In this document: piece after piece, positions 10,836-23,200 of the stretch
How positions within the stretch are numbered: position 1 is the stretch's first letter
Layout of the letters: every line of letters starts with the position of its first letter
Notes under the pieces: model-generated
Told to the model about the DNA's origin: nothing
What the model saw: only the letters and a program-made list of their open reading frames with translations
Databases searched by the model: none
Source of the DNA: Ptychodera flava
Lineage: Eukaryota; Hemichordata; Enteropneusta; Ptychoderidae
Assembly: GCF_041260155.1 (NCBI RefSeq)
Contig: NC_091933.1
Span: 22,970,599-23,034,598, forward strand
Length of the DNA stretch: 64,000 nt
Reading direction: 5' to 3'
Position numbers and translations under genes: made by a program

Positions 10836-13800
10836 CTAGGTTGTGAAACAGTCAAGCTTCTTCACGAGTTGATGTACACTGTCCATATTAGAGAGTATGC
10901 CCTCACAGTCCTGATGGAGAATATGGTCCTTGGGTAGAATGTGGCTGTGTATGGCCAACATGAATGACAAATCCCTGTTGATGGTCAGCGACTTATCGAT
11001 GACTGGCATCTGCCGATTGGCCATCTTCAGTATGTGAATGTAGGTCTCTGTGACTGCAACAGACCAGCTGGGTGGCAGGCGGGGCTGCGTGGAGGGCAGT
11101 TGCTGCTGCAGGTCGTTGAACCTCTCTGCGATCAAAGCCTGCAATGCTGCGTTCTCGTCAGTTTTCTCGGCGTCATACCAGTGAAGTTTGCCATCAAACT
11201 CTATGTAATGGTTTTCTGTTGTGTTTTCCTCGGCAGGCTCCTCCTTGATATTGCTGAAATGTCAAGTCAGAAGGGGAGATGAAAAATGTTTTTGCCTTAC
11301 TGTTATTTGGCTGTAGTGAGTTTCTTTGATCATTCCGCTGTGCTGTTTTATAGAGTTCCAGTGTTGCAGCCAGGAACTTTAAAGCAGGGGACACTTTGTC
11401 CCACTGCCGTCAATTTTGGGGACATTTTGCACATTTCGGGGACAATATGCATCAGTTGTCAATCAAAATTTGTATTGTAACAAATTACTTTTACCAAGAA
11501 AAGACAAGCTACTGGGTCGCGTCGCTATGCTTGAATTTCAGGCAATTGTAGCAGCATACTGTATCTGCCTCCAATCAAAACTCAGTTGGACTACTGACAA
11601 GGTATTATAATTAAGTGCGGCATTTTAATTACTTTTAATCACAGTTCCGAAAGTACGTAAATATGTATGCCTCCAAATATAATCATGCAAAACAAAAGCC
11701 ATCGTAACAGATATTACTTGCAGACTACACCTATTGAACACAGTCGACTCATGAGTACACCCGAGGTGACCCGCAGCACGCGAAATTGCGGGACAACGGG
11801 TTCCGTTTTAGGGACATTGTCGCAAAGGTGCGTCCTGGCTGCAACACTGGAGTTCAAATTGAAAATAGCTGAAAAGCTCGAGTATTTCCATTGTACATTT
11901 ACTGCTAATGAAAACAAGCAAACCATAAATTATTATTGTAGACTTCCCTTTGTAGCTGTGATCACTATTAATTTTCTTTCGAACATTTTTAAGTATACAA
12001 GATTTTCCTACCAAAATATTCTGTTTGGTGATATTCATTATTTTCAAGGTCTGAATAGCAACATACCTGAGTAAATATATTTTACTGGAAGGGATAAGTT
12101 TTAGGTCAAAACGGCCCTGCTAATAATTTTTTTGTGACTTTTCAAACAAAGTTTTCTTTGAAAACTTCTGCCTGAGATTCAAATTATACTACCATAATAG
12201 TACTTTTTTGAAACATGATCAATTGAACCTCCTTTCACTGGCCGACTTTGCATGTAGAACTTTTGACTTCAGACCATTTCAAATTTGTGCCTTCACTTGC
12301 AAGGGGTAGATATACATACCGTACGTACATGGGACATACATGTATACAGGTAGATAGACAGACAGTGATACAGACAGTGAATCTAGGCAGAGGTTTACAC
12401 AAGGACGTTAAAATTTACTAGATTGCTAGTAAATTGCCATTTTGTCCCCTTTAGAATATGCTACTGGTTTATTGCATTATCACACAGAGTTGAGATTCTG
12501 GTCTGGTGATAATGTCATGGCATGGGCACTTACTTGACTTTACTGGCAATGGTGTGGGAGAGTTGGCTGTCTCTTGGTTGCGGTGATGACACTGGTTGGT
12601 CCTTATTAGATGTACTTGGACTAGATAAACAACAATATAGACAAATTGGAAAGTAAGCACAGTTAAGCTTTGCTCAAACTTTGACTGGAAAGAGAAAACC
12701 TTCAAAAATCCCAATACACAATGTGATGACAAATGATTTACCTTCAAAGTACAAACATGTGGCTTCTTTAACATTTAACACAATTTTTTGAAGGTACCAT
12801 TGTATGCTGTAGAAATATTTGAAAGTCTTTATCATTCTTCAATACATTATAGCTTGACATAAACTGGCACTATACCGAGGGATCAAGTTTATTTTGAGAG
12901 GACTGTTTTGCAACAAGCATCTGATCATAAGCAATTTATTGTCAGCATGATCTTTCAACAAAGAGTGACAATGTAAAGATCACAGATTTCAATACTCTAA
13001 TTCTGAGTATTTGAAGGGTGTGCCAGGGTATGAGGTCAAACACACTGAGTGATTTAAGGGGGTACCAGGGTATGAGGTAAAACACACTGAGTAATTGAAG
13101 GGGGTGCCAGGGTATGAGGTCAAACACACTGAGTAATTGAAGGGGGTGCCAGGGTATGAGGTCAAACACACTGGGTAATTGAAGGGGGTGCCAGGGTATG
13201 AGGTCAAACACATAGTAATTGAAGGGGGTGCCAGGGTATGAGGTAAAACACACTGGGTAATTGAAGGGGGTACCAGGGTATGAGGTCAAACACACTGGGT
13301 AATTGAAGGGGGTGCCAGGGTATGAGGTCAAACACATAGTAATTGAAGGGGGTGCCAGGGTATGAGGTAAAACACACTGGGTAATTGAAGGGGGTGCCAG
13401 GGTATGAGGTCAAACACACTGGGTAATTGAAGAGGGTACCAGGGTATGAGGTCAAACACACTGAGTAATTGAAGGGGGTGCCTGGGTATGAGGTCAAACA
13501 CACTAAGTAATTGAAGGGGGTGCCAGGGTATGAGGTCAAACACATAGTAATTGAAGGGGGTGCCAGGGTATGAGGTCAAACACACTAAGTAATTGAAGGG
13601 GGTGCCAGGGTATGAGGTCAAACACACTGAGTAATTGAAGGGGGTGCCAGGGTATGAGGTCAAACACACTGGGTAATTGAAGGGGGGTGCCTGGGTATGA
13701 GGATAAACACACCGAGTAATTGAAGAGGGTACCAGGGTATGAGGTCAAACACACTGAGTACTTGAAGGTATGCCTGGGTATGAGGTCAAACACACTGAGT

Positions 13801-14997
13801 ACTTGAAGGGGGTGCCTGGGTATGAGGTCAAACACACTGAGTAATTGAAGGGGGTGCCAGGGTATGAGGTCAAACACACTGAGTAATTGAAGGGGCTGCC
13901 GTGGTATGAGGTCAAACACACTGAGTAATTGAAGGGGCTGCCGTGGTACCCTGTATGGCAAATGAAACTGAGTTTGTTTGACCTCATACACTCTATAATT
14001 ATTCATGGTCCCCGTAACTCAGAATCTGAAACTTTCCAATGAGGTTGCTTTACCTGTTTGCATGGATTACGCTGTGTGGAACTTCAACCGTTATCTGTGG
14101 CGAGCGCGACTCTTGTTCTCTTTCGGTTGAATTTGATGACTGGATCACCGATCCGGAAGTCCCTCGCTGGCTCTCCTGCTCAGTTGTCGCTTTATGATTG
14201 ATCTTGGCAGCCTGCTGTCGGAGTTCACGGACTATGTTATGCACCTCAAGTGGGAGGCGGCTGTTTACAGGCTGCCTATCAAAATGACAGCTTGACTGGC
14301 CAACTTTTGTGATATCAGAGATGACTCGTTTGTTGCTTGTGGCAGTTGCCGGCTGCAGCTGTTTGCTTGCACTTTCTTCACTATGCAGAGTCCTATGGTG
14401 ATAGTTCGTGTTGGCAGTACTGGCACTGTTGCTATGGTTACTCCTGATGGAGATGCTCTGTCTGCTGTCTTTGTTAACATTGAAGAAGTGTTTCCCATCA
14501 TGCATGCCATTCAATATCGCAACACCAGTCACATGGATGGATCGATTTGTGTACACCTGGCTGAGTCCGCCCTCTTTAGAGATCAGGGCCATGAAATTGC
14601 TGAGGGAATTATGCCCAACTGCAGAATTAATGTACCAGACGTCCTTGTGGTCAAAATATGGGTATTTGGAATTTGGATGCTGCCAAAGGTCGTGACAATG
14701 TGGATGCAATTCGTTGATGTATTTCTTGAAGGAGCGGACTGGGCAGTTGGAGTTCCCTGGTGGTAAAGAAGGAAAAATGAGCACAGAATGGACACCGTGC
14801 AAACATCATCACCTAACACCTCTTCACAATCCTTGTTGTCATTTTATGGTACAAGTCAGTATATTTTCAGCAAAGATGTGTGTGTGTGTATTAAATCAGA
14901 AAGCAAAATCGTCTGAATGGTCAACTGCCCACTTTTAAATTTTGTGTCTTATCATCACACACACACAAGGCCACACACATATCTATCTACCTATCTA

Positions 14998-15058
<61 letters not shown>

Positions 15059-16072
15059 GTGTGTGTGTGTGTGTGTGTTTGTGTGTGTGTATCAATGAGT
15101 GAATATATCCACAATACAAAAATGTATACCTCTACAAATATGAACAAAATCTAACTTTTCACTCACAATTTTATAATTTATCATATGTATACTGTACATG
15201 TATATAACGTACAACCGTTCATACTCATTGATACAATGGTGGAGAGACAGACAGGTAGACAGATTATGGAGGTGCTACCCTGATGGATAAATAAACAATT
15301 AGACAGATGACTATATGAATGATAAGAATGCACCTGGAGAAGCATACATAACGCCGGAGGTATCGTTGCACGCATTCGGTCGCGTTCTGTAAACGTATTC
15401 TGTACCGTCATCGTCTTGGGCCAAGGCGAAGGTGTCTTTGTTCATTTTCCTAATATCATCCCTCCCTTTCCAACGAAAATGGAGCATTATTTCAAAGAAG
15501 ACTTTAAGTTGCAAGCCAGTTGGCATGTCCACATTGAAGACCGAGTTGTTTGGGTCGTAGAGCAAGCAAAGGTCTTCGAAAGTTATCTCTGGATAGTGGA
15601 AAACGACCGACAAGCCAGCTTTGTTCAGGCGCATCTTCTGTGTTTTGAAGGCTTTGTTGGCACTGATAAACGCACGGTCTTTGACGATGTCTACGTCACA
15701 TTTGTTCAAAATGAAGCGCGCCAGGCCAGATCTAATGCCAGAAAGCGACGCTTTGGAGTACAAACTTCCATCTTTCTTCCTAATATCAAGGTAGAATTGT
15801 CGAAGGAGACCTGCTAGATCCTTCACTGGCAGGTTTTCGAACTCCGCCGACCGACGTTTGGCATGACAGTAGTCTCGCAAAATCCTGACCGCAGTTCCAG
15901 TCGCCCTTCTCGTATTCAGTTGGTCGACGGTGGAAAGTGCATCTGCCGTTTCTTCTTCTCGGGTCGACGCAAACCGTTGTTCTTGCTGTGGTTGCTGCTG
16001 CTGCTGTTGCTGCTGTGAAATTTGTATCACAATGCGACCCTGCTCGCCTTGTGATAGCGATATATTCGCCAT
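10836..16072 (-). CDS. Crypton-derived (DUF3504-type) tyrosine-recombinase-like protein, four exons
   Basis: Exons on the minus strand: 16072-15334, 14756-14054, 12620-12534 and 11253-10836. All have GT/AG borders and matching phases, giving 648 residues. The ATG at 16072 has a good Kozak context and an in-frame stop upstream. A Gln run lies at about residues 20-30. A SAM-like core-binding region lies at about 50-125 (RRATGTAVRILRDYC). The recombinase core is at about 185-340, with KGRDDIRKM matching the first catalytic Arg region. The usual N-H-S-x-R block reads YTNRSIHVTG (residues 315-324), so HxxR has become RxxH. No terminal GH..Y nucleophile block is evident. Ser/Thr/Gln-rich sequence follows, then an unrecognised C-terminus (NHYIEFDGKLHWYDAEKTDE onward). 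Cryptons gave rise to the QRICH1, KCTD1 and ZMYM C-terminal domains. I infer a host gene that binds DNA but does not recombine it. A decayed transposon is less likely, because all four exons are open. Confidence 0.85.
11353..11857. mobile_element. MITE in intron 3 of the recombinase-like gene
   Basis: The ends gttccagtgttgcagccagg (left) and cctggctgcaacactggagt (right) are inverted copies of about 22 bp. Beyond them, both sides carry related ggggaca/tgtccc motifs. About 505 bp, with no coding capacity. Confidence 0.65.
13003..13947. repeat. 42-bp minisatellite, about 22 copies, in intron 2 of the recombinase-like gene
   Basis: The unit is built on gagtaattgaagggggtgcc followed by agggtatgaggtcaaacaca and 'ct'. 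Several copies lack 2 bp (40-bp units). Because 42 is a multiple of three, the minus strand stays open in long stretches with a 14-residue period (CLTSYPGTPFNY plus two residues). This is a by-product of the repeat: the 40-bp units shift the frame, and exon 2 of the host gene ends at a good donor about 107 bp upstream of the array. I do not annotate it as coding. Confidence 0.95.
15001..15088. repeat. (AT)n-(GT)n microsatellite
   Basis: About 50 bp of AT dinucleotides, then GT dinucleotides, in intron 1 of the recombinase-like gene. Confidence 0.95.
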
Positions 16073-16129
16073 GTTCACAACAACAATAAATGCAAACTAC
16101 GCATGCTCACATTCACAAGGTCAATGAGG

Positions 16130-16250
16130 TCACCTACCCCAGCGTTGCGCGTTGGCAATCTGTAGTGTTCGTACAGAGCGTGTTGGCCTACCCCATCACG
16201 CAGAATTCCCGACAACTGCGTAATATCCACGGGCACAAGACACATCTTCT
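16130..16250 (-). other. possible upstream exon of the recombinase-like gene
   Basis: Just 5' of the assigned start, the minus strand carries an open, coding-like stretch (MCLVPVDITQLSGILRDGVG, then QHALYEHYRLPTRNAG). It runs to a GG|gtaggt donor at about 16134. It could be an alternative first coding exon or part of the 5' leader. It is not in frame with the ATG at 16072 by simple read-through. Confidence 0.3.
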
Positions 16251-16449
16251 GAGATTTTGAAGAGACTTTTATCAAACAAAAAATACCTTTGATAATCACA
16301 TTCTAACGCAAGCGTGTTAAAATGTCTGACTTGTTTGTCATGATAAACTATAAGAAAATCGGGGAAAACTCTAACAGAAAAAGCTATACTGACTATACCG
16401 ACTGTAGGCCAAGGCATCCGCTTCTACCATTTTAACGATTTCAATTTTC

Positions 16450-17780
16450 ATCCAATATTTAAACTCTTTCTGCACTGTATATATTACAATTGATAAACAT
16501 CGTTCATTTATCTACGTTTTTGCTTAATTGCGCCTTTTTTTACAAGGGGACGATACTGAAATTATGATACTGCACATTTATGGGATGACACTGAAATTAC
16601 GGCAGAGTATTAAATCAAAGAAAATGGAATCAAAATTCTGTTTAACTAAAATACGATTTGTAACAGGTACTCTTGGTAAAAGTAAATATCTAGTTAAACA
16701 CTTCAGTCTACTTTTATTACTAACTTTATTTCAAACTGATTTAACAAAGACAGTCGCTAAAACCTACGAGGTTAGAAATTCAAAAAAACATTAAAATGCT
16801 TAAAAGTACTTACAGTACACAAGAGATCGCCAGTCACACTGTAACCAAGAAAAGTACATGTCAGACGCGCATAACACATTCAAGAACTCCTTTTCACGGT
16901 TGGGAAAGCTGTAAACAACCTTTCTCCGTAAAACTGAAAAATTATTGACACTGTTTAAAACAAATGAGCTTTAGATTAAAAACTGTTTGAAGTGGTGGTC
17001 GATTTAGAAATGTTCAGTACAAAAGCTCTGGGAAGCAGAAGTAAAGTCCGGATCCTTGAGAGTATGTGCTCTGGTATGATCTAAGTGGCACCAGGATAGA
17101 AAGTGCCTTTGAACAATGAAATGTAAAAGGATATGCAAAGACGATGAGCAAACGAGGGAGAGAATTAAACTGAGTCCAATTGAGGTACAACCTTCACCTT
17201 CAAGTCGTTAATCTCAAGTTCTCCAATGATGTCAACAACTTTTTTTTACCACAATCTTTACATCTTTGTAAAAAAAAAAACAGTCTCATTTTATTACTTC
17301 ATCTGTGTCAATGCAAATGAAATTCCATACTTTTCTGATTGCGTCATCCTTTGTTTCCCTGGGTACGTTGTCGAATGATAGCAGGCGACACAATTTAGAT
17401 GAAGCTCGCATATTGGCAATGGTTGCTCCCTTTCACGTTGAACGCAGTTCTGGGAGAGATATTCTCATCCTCAATGTTTTAAAATTCTTTGCCATTCTGA
17501 TGTATGAGTGGGTTCATTTTAAATTAAAAGAAGTTTCAGTCTAACTCTTGTTTACGTCAGTTAAAAACAAATTTAATTTTTCAGGGTATGCGGCCATTTT
17601 GAATTGCGAAAGTCGATAAATTTCAGGCAGCTGCATTTTTTAATATCAAATTTGAAATAAAGTAACCAATGATTTTTATTCTTGTGTAGGAGAGAGCATG
17701 ATTTAAAGCTCCTTGAGGAAAGTTTTGATCAACAGTTGTCCGTGGACACAGTGGTGACGTTACCGCTGCATGCGTGCAAC
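16450..17780. other. intergenic, nothing recognised
   Basis: A+T-rich. Open frames of 79-88 codons exist at 16528 and 17305 (plus), but without homology, splice context or codon bias. Confidence 0.5.
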
Positions 17781-17786
17781 ATTTGA

Positions 17787-18007
17787 AATTAACACGATTG
17801 GAACTAATTTGGGATAATTGGACGGTGAAGTAATGCCGATTTAATCTACAAATGTAATCTCATCTGCTTTTCTTCATACAATAAACACTTGTTTTTATCA
17901 GTAATTTGTATTATTGCAACATTCATTTATCTGGCACATAACACTTTTGAGAAATTTAAAAAATATGAAAATCCAATTATCCCAAATTAGTTCCAATCGT
18001 GTTAATT
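17787..18007. mobile_element. MITE with perfect 36-bp terminal inverted repeats
   Basis: The left end (17787-17822, aattaacacgattggaacta...) and the right end (17972-18007) are exact reverse complements over 36 bp. The element is 221 bp, A+T-rich and non-coding. Perfect arms suggest recent insertion or arm conversion. Confidence 0.85.
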
Positions 18008-18934
18008 GCTTTTATCGGTGTTGCATATGCGCACTATGTCATAGCTTGTAATTTGAGCTATTAGATGCAACTTTTCTAGTGTTCATCGTATTTTTGTTGT
18101 TCTTGCATGCGTAATTTCAAAAAAATGTAATCTAAATTTGCAGACAATATTTACTTTTGCATCGTCATGAAACAATGTCATTTGCGAACAGCTCCATCCA
18201 TAGTCCCAACTTTCAGTTTTGAAGAACATGCTACCAAAAACGAAAGATTTTTAGAGTTTGTAATTTTCAAATGACTGGGTTCTAGAATATGGACTGATTC
18301 CAAATCGGGTTTTTTAACTATGAATTTCCGCCGTTCTTGCACAGGACAGCGCCCTCTATCCACAAATATAGTCAGCCTTTCTGCACTGGTTTATGAGATA
18401 GCTCAAAATGTTGCTACTGTTAACGGACACAAACCACACAAGTTCATCGTATTTTGCATAATTTTATTCGTTACACAAAGCACAGTCCCTTCAACTACAT
18501 GGGGGACTGTGCACAAAGTTAAAAATGCCCATCTGTGTGTGCGTTTCATCTATATAACAAGTAAATTCTGTACTAGAAGGAACATACGGACACAATAATT
18601 GATGTAACATTCCCTTGAAATACTTAAACAAATCAATCCATACTTATTATCAGCATGTACCTGTACCCACAGAAAATGTTAATAAATGCCTCATATGGAT
18701 ACCATACTATAACTTGCCAGATTATTTAGAAATCCATGATATGCATTGTCTTACACCAGTATGCTGTAAAACAGCAGCAAATGTAACCTCTCCCCCCACC
18801 CCATCCTGGGCCTACATAGGGGATTTGGTAACAGGTCTTGTGAAACTGCCAAATGCCCAATCCCCTGGCACAAGACAATGAAGAAAATATCCACAAAAAC
18901 TAGCGGGTAAACCCAACATATTTTTTATATTTGT

Positions 18935-19642
18935 AGGTCAGCCTCCCATGTGTTGTGGAAGATAGGGAAAATTCAGAGCACTAAGGAGAAACTTGTTCAC
19001 ACTTTCATCACGTCTCCTTTAGATTATTGTGACAGCTTGCTTTTTGGCCTGCCTGCTTATGAAATTCAAAAGCTTCAAACAATTCAGAATTCTGCAGTGC
19101 GCGTTTAGTTTCTAGAACAAGAAAAACCGATCATATCACACCCTATAGGCCTCAAGTTAAGCAAAGGATAGAATTCAAAATTCATAACATCACTTTTAAG
19201 ATTATCAATAGTCATGTTACAAAGTATTAAGGTGAATTGCTCACAGTCCATGACACTCGGCACACACTTCGCTCTTATTCTAATGTTGTAAATTTATATC
19301 AGCCAATTGGAAACACAAGTGTATTTCGTTGATAGAGCTTTGTGCACCTCGCTTATAGAATTCTCTGCCATTACGTATTCGAGCGGTTCAATCACTGGAT
19401 GTTTGAAAAGCAAACTGAAAACTCACCTTTTCACATTTTTTCATTAAAATAATTTTCGCAGTTTTTATGATGAGTTTTTATAACACGTTGCTTTTTACCT
19501 TTGCTTTTTTGCTGTGAGTTTTAAAATAATTTTATGTTTCATCCCTCTATTTGTTAATTTTAAGTGTAAAGCGCACTGAGATTACTTCTAATGTAATTCG
19601 CTATGTAAGACATAAAGATTAAGATTAAGATTAAGATTAAGA
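18935..19642 (+). mobile_element. L2/CR1-like LINE 3' fragment
   Basis: On the plus strand the RT C-terminal region is readable in pieces ([31 protein letters not shown], then RPQVKQRIEFKI). After several frame changes comes a 3' UTR ending 'gtgtaaagcgcactgag..' and a (attaag)n tail at 19617-19642. That microsatellite tail and the 'gtaaagcgc' block are typical of L2-type elements. It is 5'-truncated and inactive. Confidence 0.8.
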
Positions 19643-19795
19643 TTTGCCCACCCCAATAAAATGGGTCTGTGAAACAATGGTGAAATAAACTATTGGAAAA
19701 CTAAATGAGGTAATCGCCCAACTTCCCTCAGGCTCAGTTTCATGATAAATCCCGTCTAATACCCTGCATTTGTCCTTTGTTGCCTGAGGTGGATC

Positions 19796-20015
19796 AACCC
19801 TTTGAGTGCTGTAATTTTCCCCGCCAAAATTTTAGTGCAACATTTTTTACCAATTTTTGTGAATTTTTCTGTAATTTTTCTGATAGTTTGGACCAAATGG
19901 ACATCACATTTCATTGGTTACAGTTTTCATCAAAATTTTGGCGTAAATCTGAAGAAATTTGACTGGAGTACATTTTATAGAAGCAACAAAAATTGACTTT
20001 GGCGCTCAAAGGGTT
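19796..20015. mobile_element. MITE family C, copy 1
   Basis: The ends aaccctttgagtgc and gcgctcaaagggtt are inverted, and the interior contains 'tttggaccaaatggacatc'. A second copy lies at 22319-22513. No coding capacity. Confidence 0.75.
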
Positions 20016-20237
20016 AACCCTTCTGTGGTTACTTTGACTGCTGCATATGGTTTTGACTGATCCAGAGAAAGTTCAAGGGACATCATAAGAAGTACTTCAT
20101 ACTATGCATGCAGTAATGTCTTGTTATCAAGCTTTCTGCCTGCAATACCTAATCACCATATGTCATGATAACCTTATCTTGCTCTATTGCTTCGTGTCTT
20201 CATCAAAACCCATGAGTGGGGGCGCTATAATCCTAGG

Positions 20238-23200
20238 CTAGTAGTAAATGGTTCGAATCTTATGAATGGGAATATGTTCCATGTCTTTACGATGTGCCTG
20301 AGCATAATCCCACAGGAAGTAGTCAACAATGATGGAATTACATTCCTCCGTGTCGTTTGCATCTGGATCTTCTTGCAGCCGTCTCTTCACTTCCTCGGAA
20401 ACTAACTGCATGAAAGGAAAGAAACAGATCTTGGATGAACTTGTACCAGTACACTGCCTTGCAAGGAAATGCATGATAATTTGTTGGTAAATGTTGAACG
20501 ATTATGACAGAAAGCGTCCCCGGCCAAAGATATGCAGAAGAAAAGAGAGTTGTGGGAAAACCTTCCCTTTTTTTCTGTATTGAACAAGTTTTAAAAAAAG
20601 GGAGTGTTTATCACATTTTTTCTGGGACATAAATTTATTGCTATGACATTGGACAAATGCACCCATTTTGTATTTCATATTGGGCCTTGCTACTGACACA
20701 AGTCATAGGGTGACCTGAACACATCTTTAGTATTTATGGGCAAAGTTCATGATTTTCCATTATCCTGTCACATCAAAGCCTCAGTTCATTGGCCTATTCT
20801 TTCTTGAACAGAGTTTAATCTGCCAGCTTTTTGAGACACAAACCAGGCAAAAAGTAACACAAGCCCTCTATGAATGTGAAAATGTCAATCACGTATATAA
20901 CAACTGTGGTATAGCTGATGACAGAAACTACAGTGAAAGTCTTCTGTGTGCAACAATATCATACACAAAATCTGTCCATCAGAAATTTAAGGAAAGTATT
21001 TCCAGACTGATTTGATTGCATTTATGATAACACTTAGGTGCAATGTAATGGAACTCAAAATTCCTGCAGTCAACTTGTTAAGATAGCACATTGTGGTGTA
21101 CAAGAATGGAGAGTCATCATCGACATTAAGTTGGTTGAGCGTCTTTGCCATACACTATACTTCAAGGGCCAGTAGCAGTAACTCTTGATAATTTTTTTCA
21201 CAGTTTTTTCACTTTTTATGTCAACTACAGTTTCTTGTTCTACTCCCCAAAGCAAGTTGAGACACACAACTTTGAACTTGTCAACTAGGCTTGTACATGC
21301 CTAGAATACATCGTAATTGTTGACAGATGAATTCTGGTCCGGACTAGAATTCAAATGTAAATAAGAAAAGTGCATTTAACACATTTACACAGTGTGTTGA
21401 CAAGCTGAATAGTAGGTGTTTAAACATGCTTTGGGAGTAGAACAAGGACTTGCCACTTCGCATAAAAAAAACAATTATGTACCATCATCAAAAGATACAG
21501 CTTCTGGCCCTTTAACCCTTCCACCATCGTGGTTTGAACCAATCTCATTGTTTTCTATGGTAAAGTTGGACCTCTAGAGAAGGAAATGGGGATGTAAGCG
21601 TTAATGTCTTCTCTATGAACTGCATTCTAAGAAACATAATACTGACGATTCTAAGTCACACCAACCATGACAAAAACAATGACAAAAATTCCTTTTTTCA
21701 TCTCACCTCAACAGCCCAGATGGAGCACCCGCGGATCTCGACTTCTTGCCTCTCGCCAGGTGTGAACAAAGTGCTAGCTTTGAGCTTTGCCATCAGCGAA
21801 TCAGAATACTGGAGGGCACCAAAGTAAACCAACGCCTGTGGTACTCTGCAAACAATAAAGACAACACATCGGTAGGAGAGAAATCAAACAATAACAAACG
21901 GAAAACTTTTCCGAGGCAGGATGAGAAGCCATTGCTGTACACAATATAAAGCTACATTATCAAGAGTCTCTAGTTCTGTTGCTTTTAACTTCACAATTGA
22001 CTAAATTCCTTGAGAATAAATATAATTCTTACCAAGTGGCAAATAATGTCATTGAAGGCAATTTACATCAACATCCCTTTATCAGAGTGACAGCATAAAA
22101 TTTGCAGTTTTTGGTGCTTATATTGGTAAATGAAAGTTGTTGATAAATATAACAACAATATCTGAGAAGTGAATGGTGAACAGTAAACTCTTTGCCTGTT
22201 TCATTTTTGACCCTCTCATCTATGTGTCTTGTACATATGAACTCTACTACATCAGTCAAAAGCCACTGAAGATGTTTGAGGTATACCGGTAGCTTGGTCC
22301 TGGAAATATCAAATCAATAACCCTTTGAGTACTGTAAATTTTCCCCTCTAAAATTTTCATACAAAATTTTCCCTTTTTGCATTTTTTTGACAAGTTTGGA
22401 CCAAACTGACATCTCTATTCAATATCATTGACTAGAGTGTTTGATCATAAACTTGGAAAAAAATCTGGAAAAAAGTAAATTTTACAAAGTTTGCAACAAT
22501 TGACTCAATGGGTTAAAGATGATGGGGTTCTACTGAAGCTCAGTGGGTGACTTAGGGTTGGGAGGTTCTTGTACAACCACACCATTCAAAAATAATGTGG
22601 GTGACTGGGTTTATCCTGGTAACACTAAACTATTAGAAACAATGAGGTTGTATAAGGGCTTAGTGGGCGACTTGGGTACAGATGGATTGGCTGGAAGGTT
22701 CTGGTTGTACCCTTGAAATGGGTGACTACGTTGTCAAAGGCTTAGTGGGTGACTTGGGTACGGGTGGATGGGTGGGGTGGTTCCTTGTGATATGAATGTA
22801 CCCATGTAGTGGGTGACTGGGTTTATACTGGAAATATCAAACTATTGGAAACAATGAAATTGTATTGAGGCTTAATGGGTGACTTGGGTGCGGGTGGATG
22901 GGTGGGAGAGATTCTTTATACAACCACACCATTCAGAAACAAGTGAGTTGTATCCATGCAGTGGATAGCTACATGTAGGTTTTGACTGGTGTGGCCAACT
23001 AACCTGTAGTCTGCAAACATGGTCAGCTCGTCTATGTCATGGAAAGTTCCATAACTTTGACCTTCAAAACAGGACCAAAGGTTAGCCACAGTGATCTGAG
23101 CTCTCTTCATCAGGGACACTGTATGGTAGAAAACCAACATTTTTTGTAAAATACATGTAGATAAAGAACAGACATCTAAAATGCACAACATGACCAGTGC

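Noticed and set aside
13003-14006. Long minus-strand open frames of SYPGTPFNY-type repeats
   Set aside because: They are produced by the 42-bp minisatellite; 40-bp units break the frame and they sit in an intron.
14383-14766. Plus-strand frame of 127 codons
   Set aside because: Shadow of recombinase exon 2 on the minus strand.
20222-20270. tRNA-like 'ggttcgaatctt' box
   Set aside because: No A box at the right distance and no acceptor stem; the region overlaps the last QNG1 exon.
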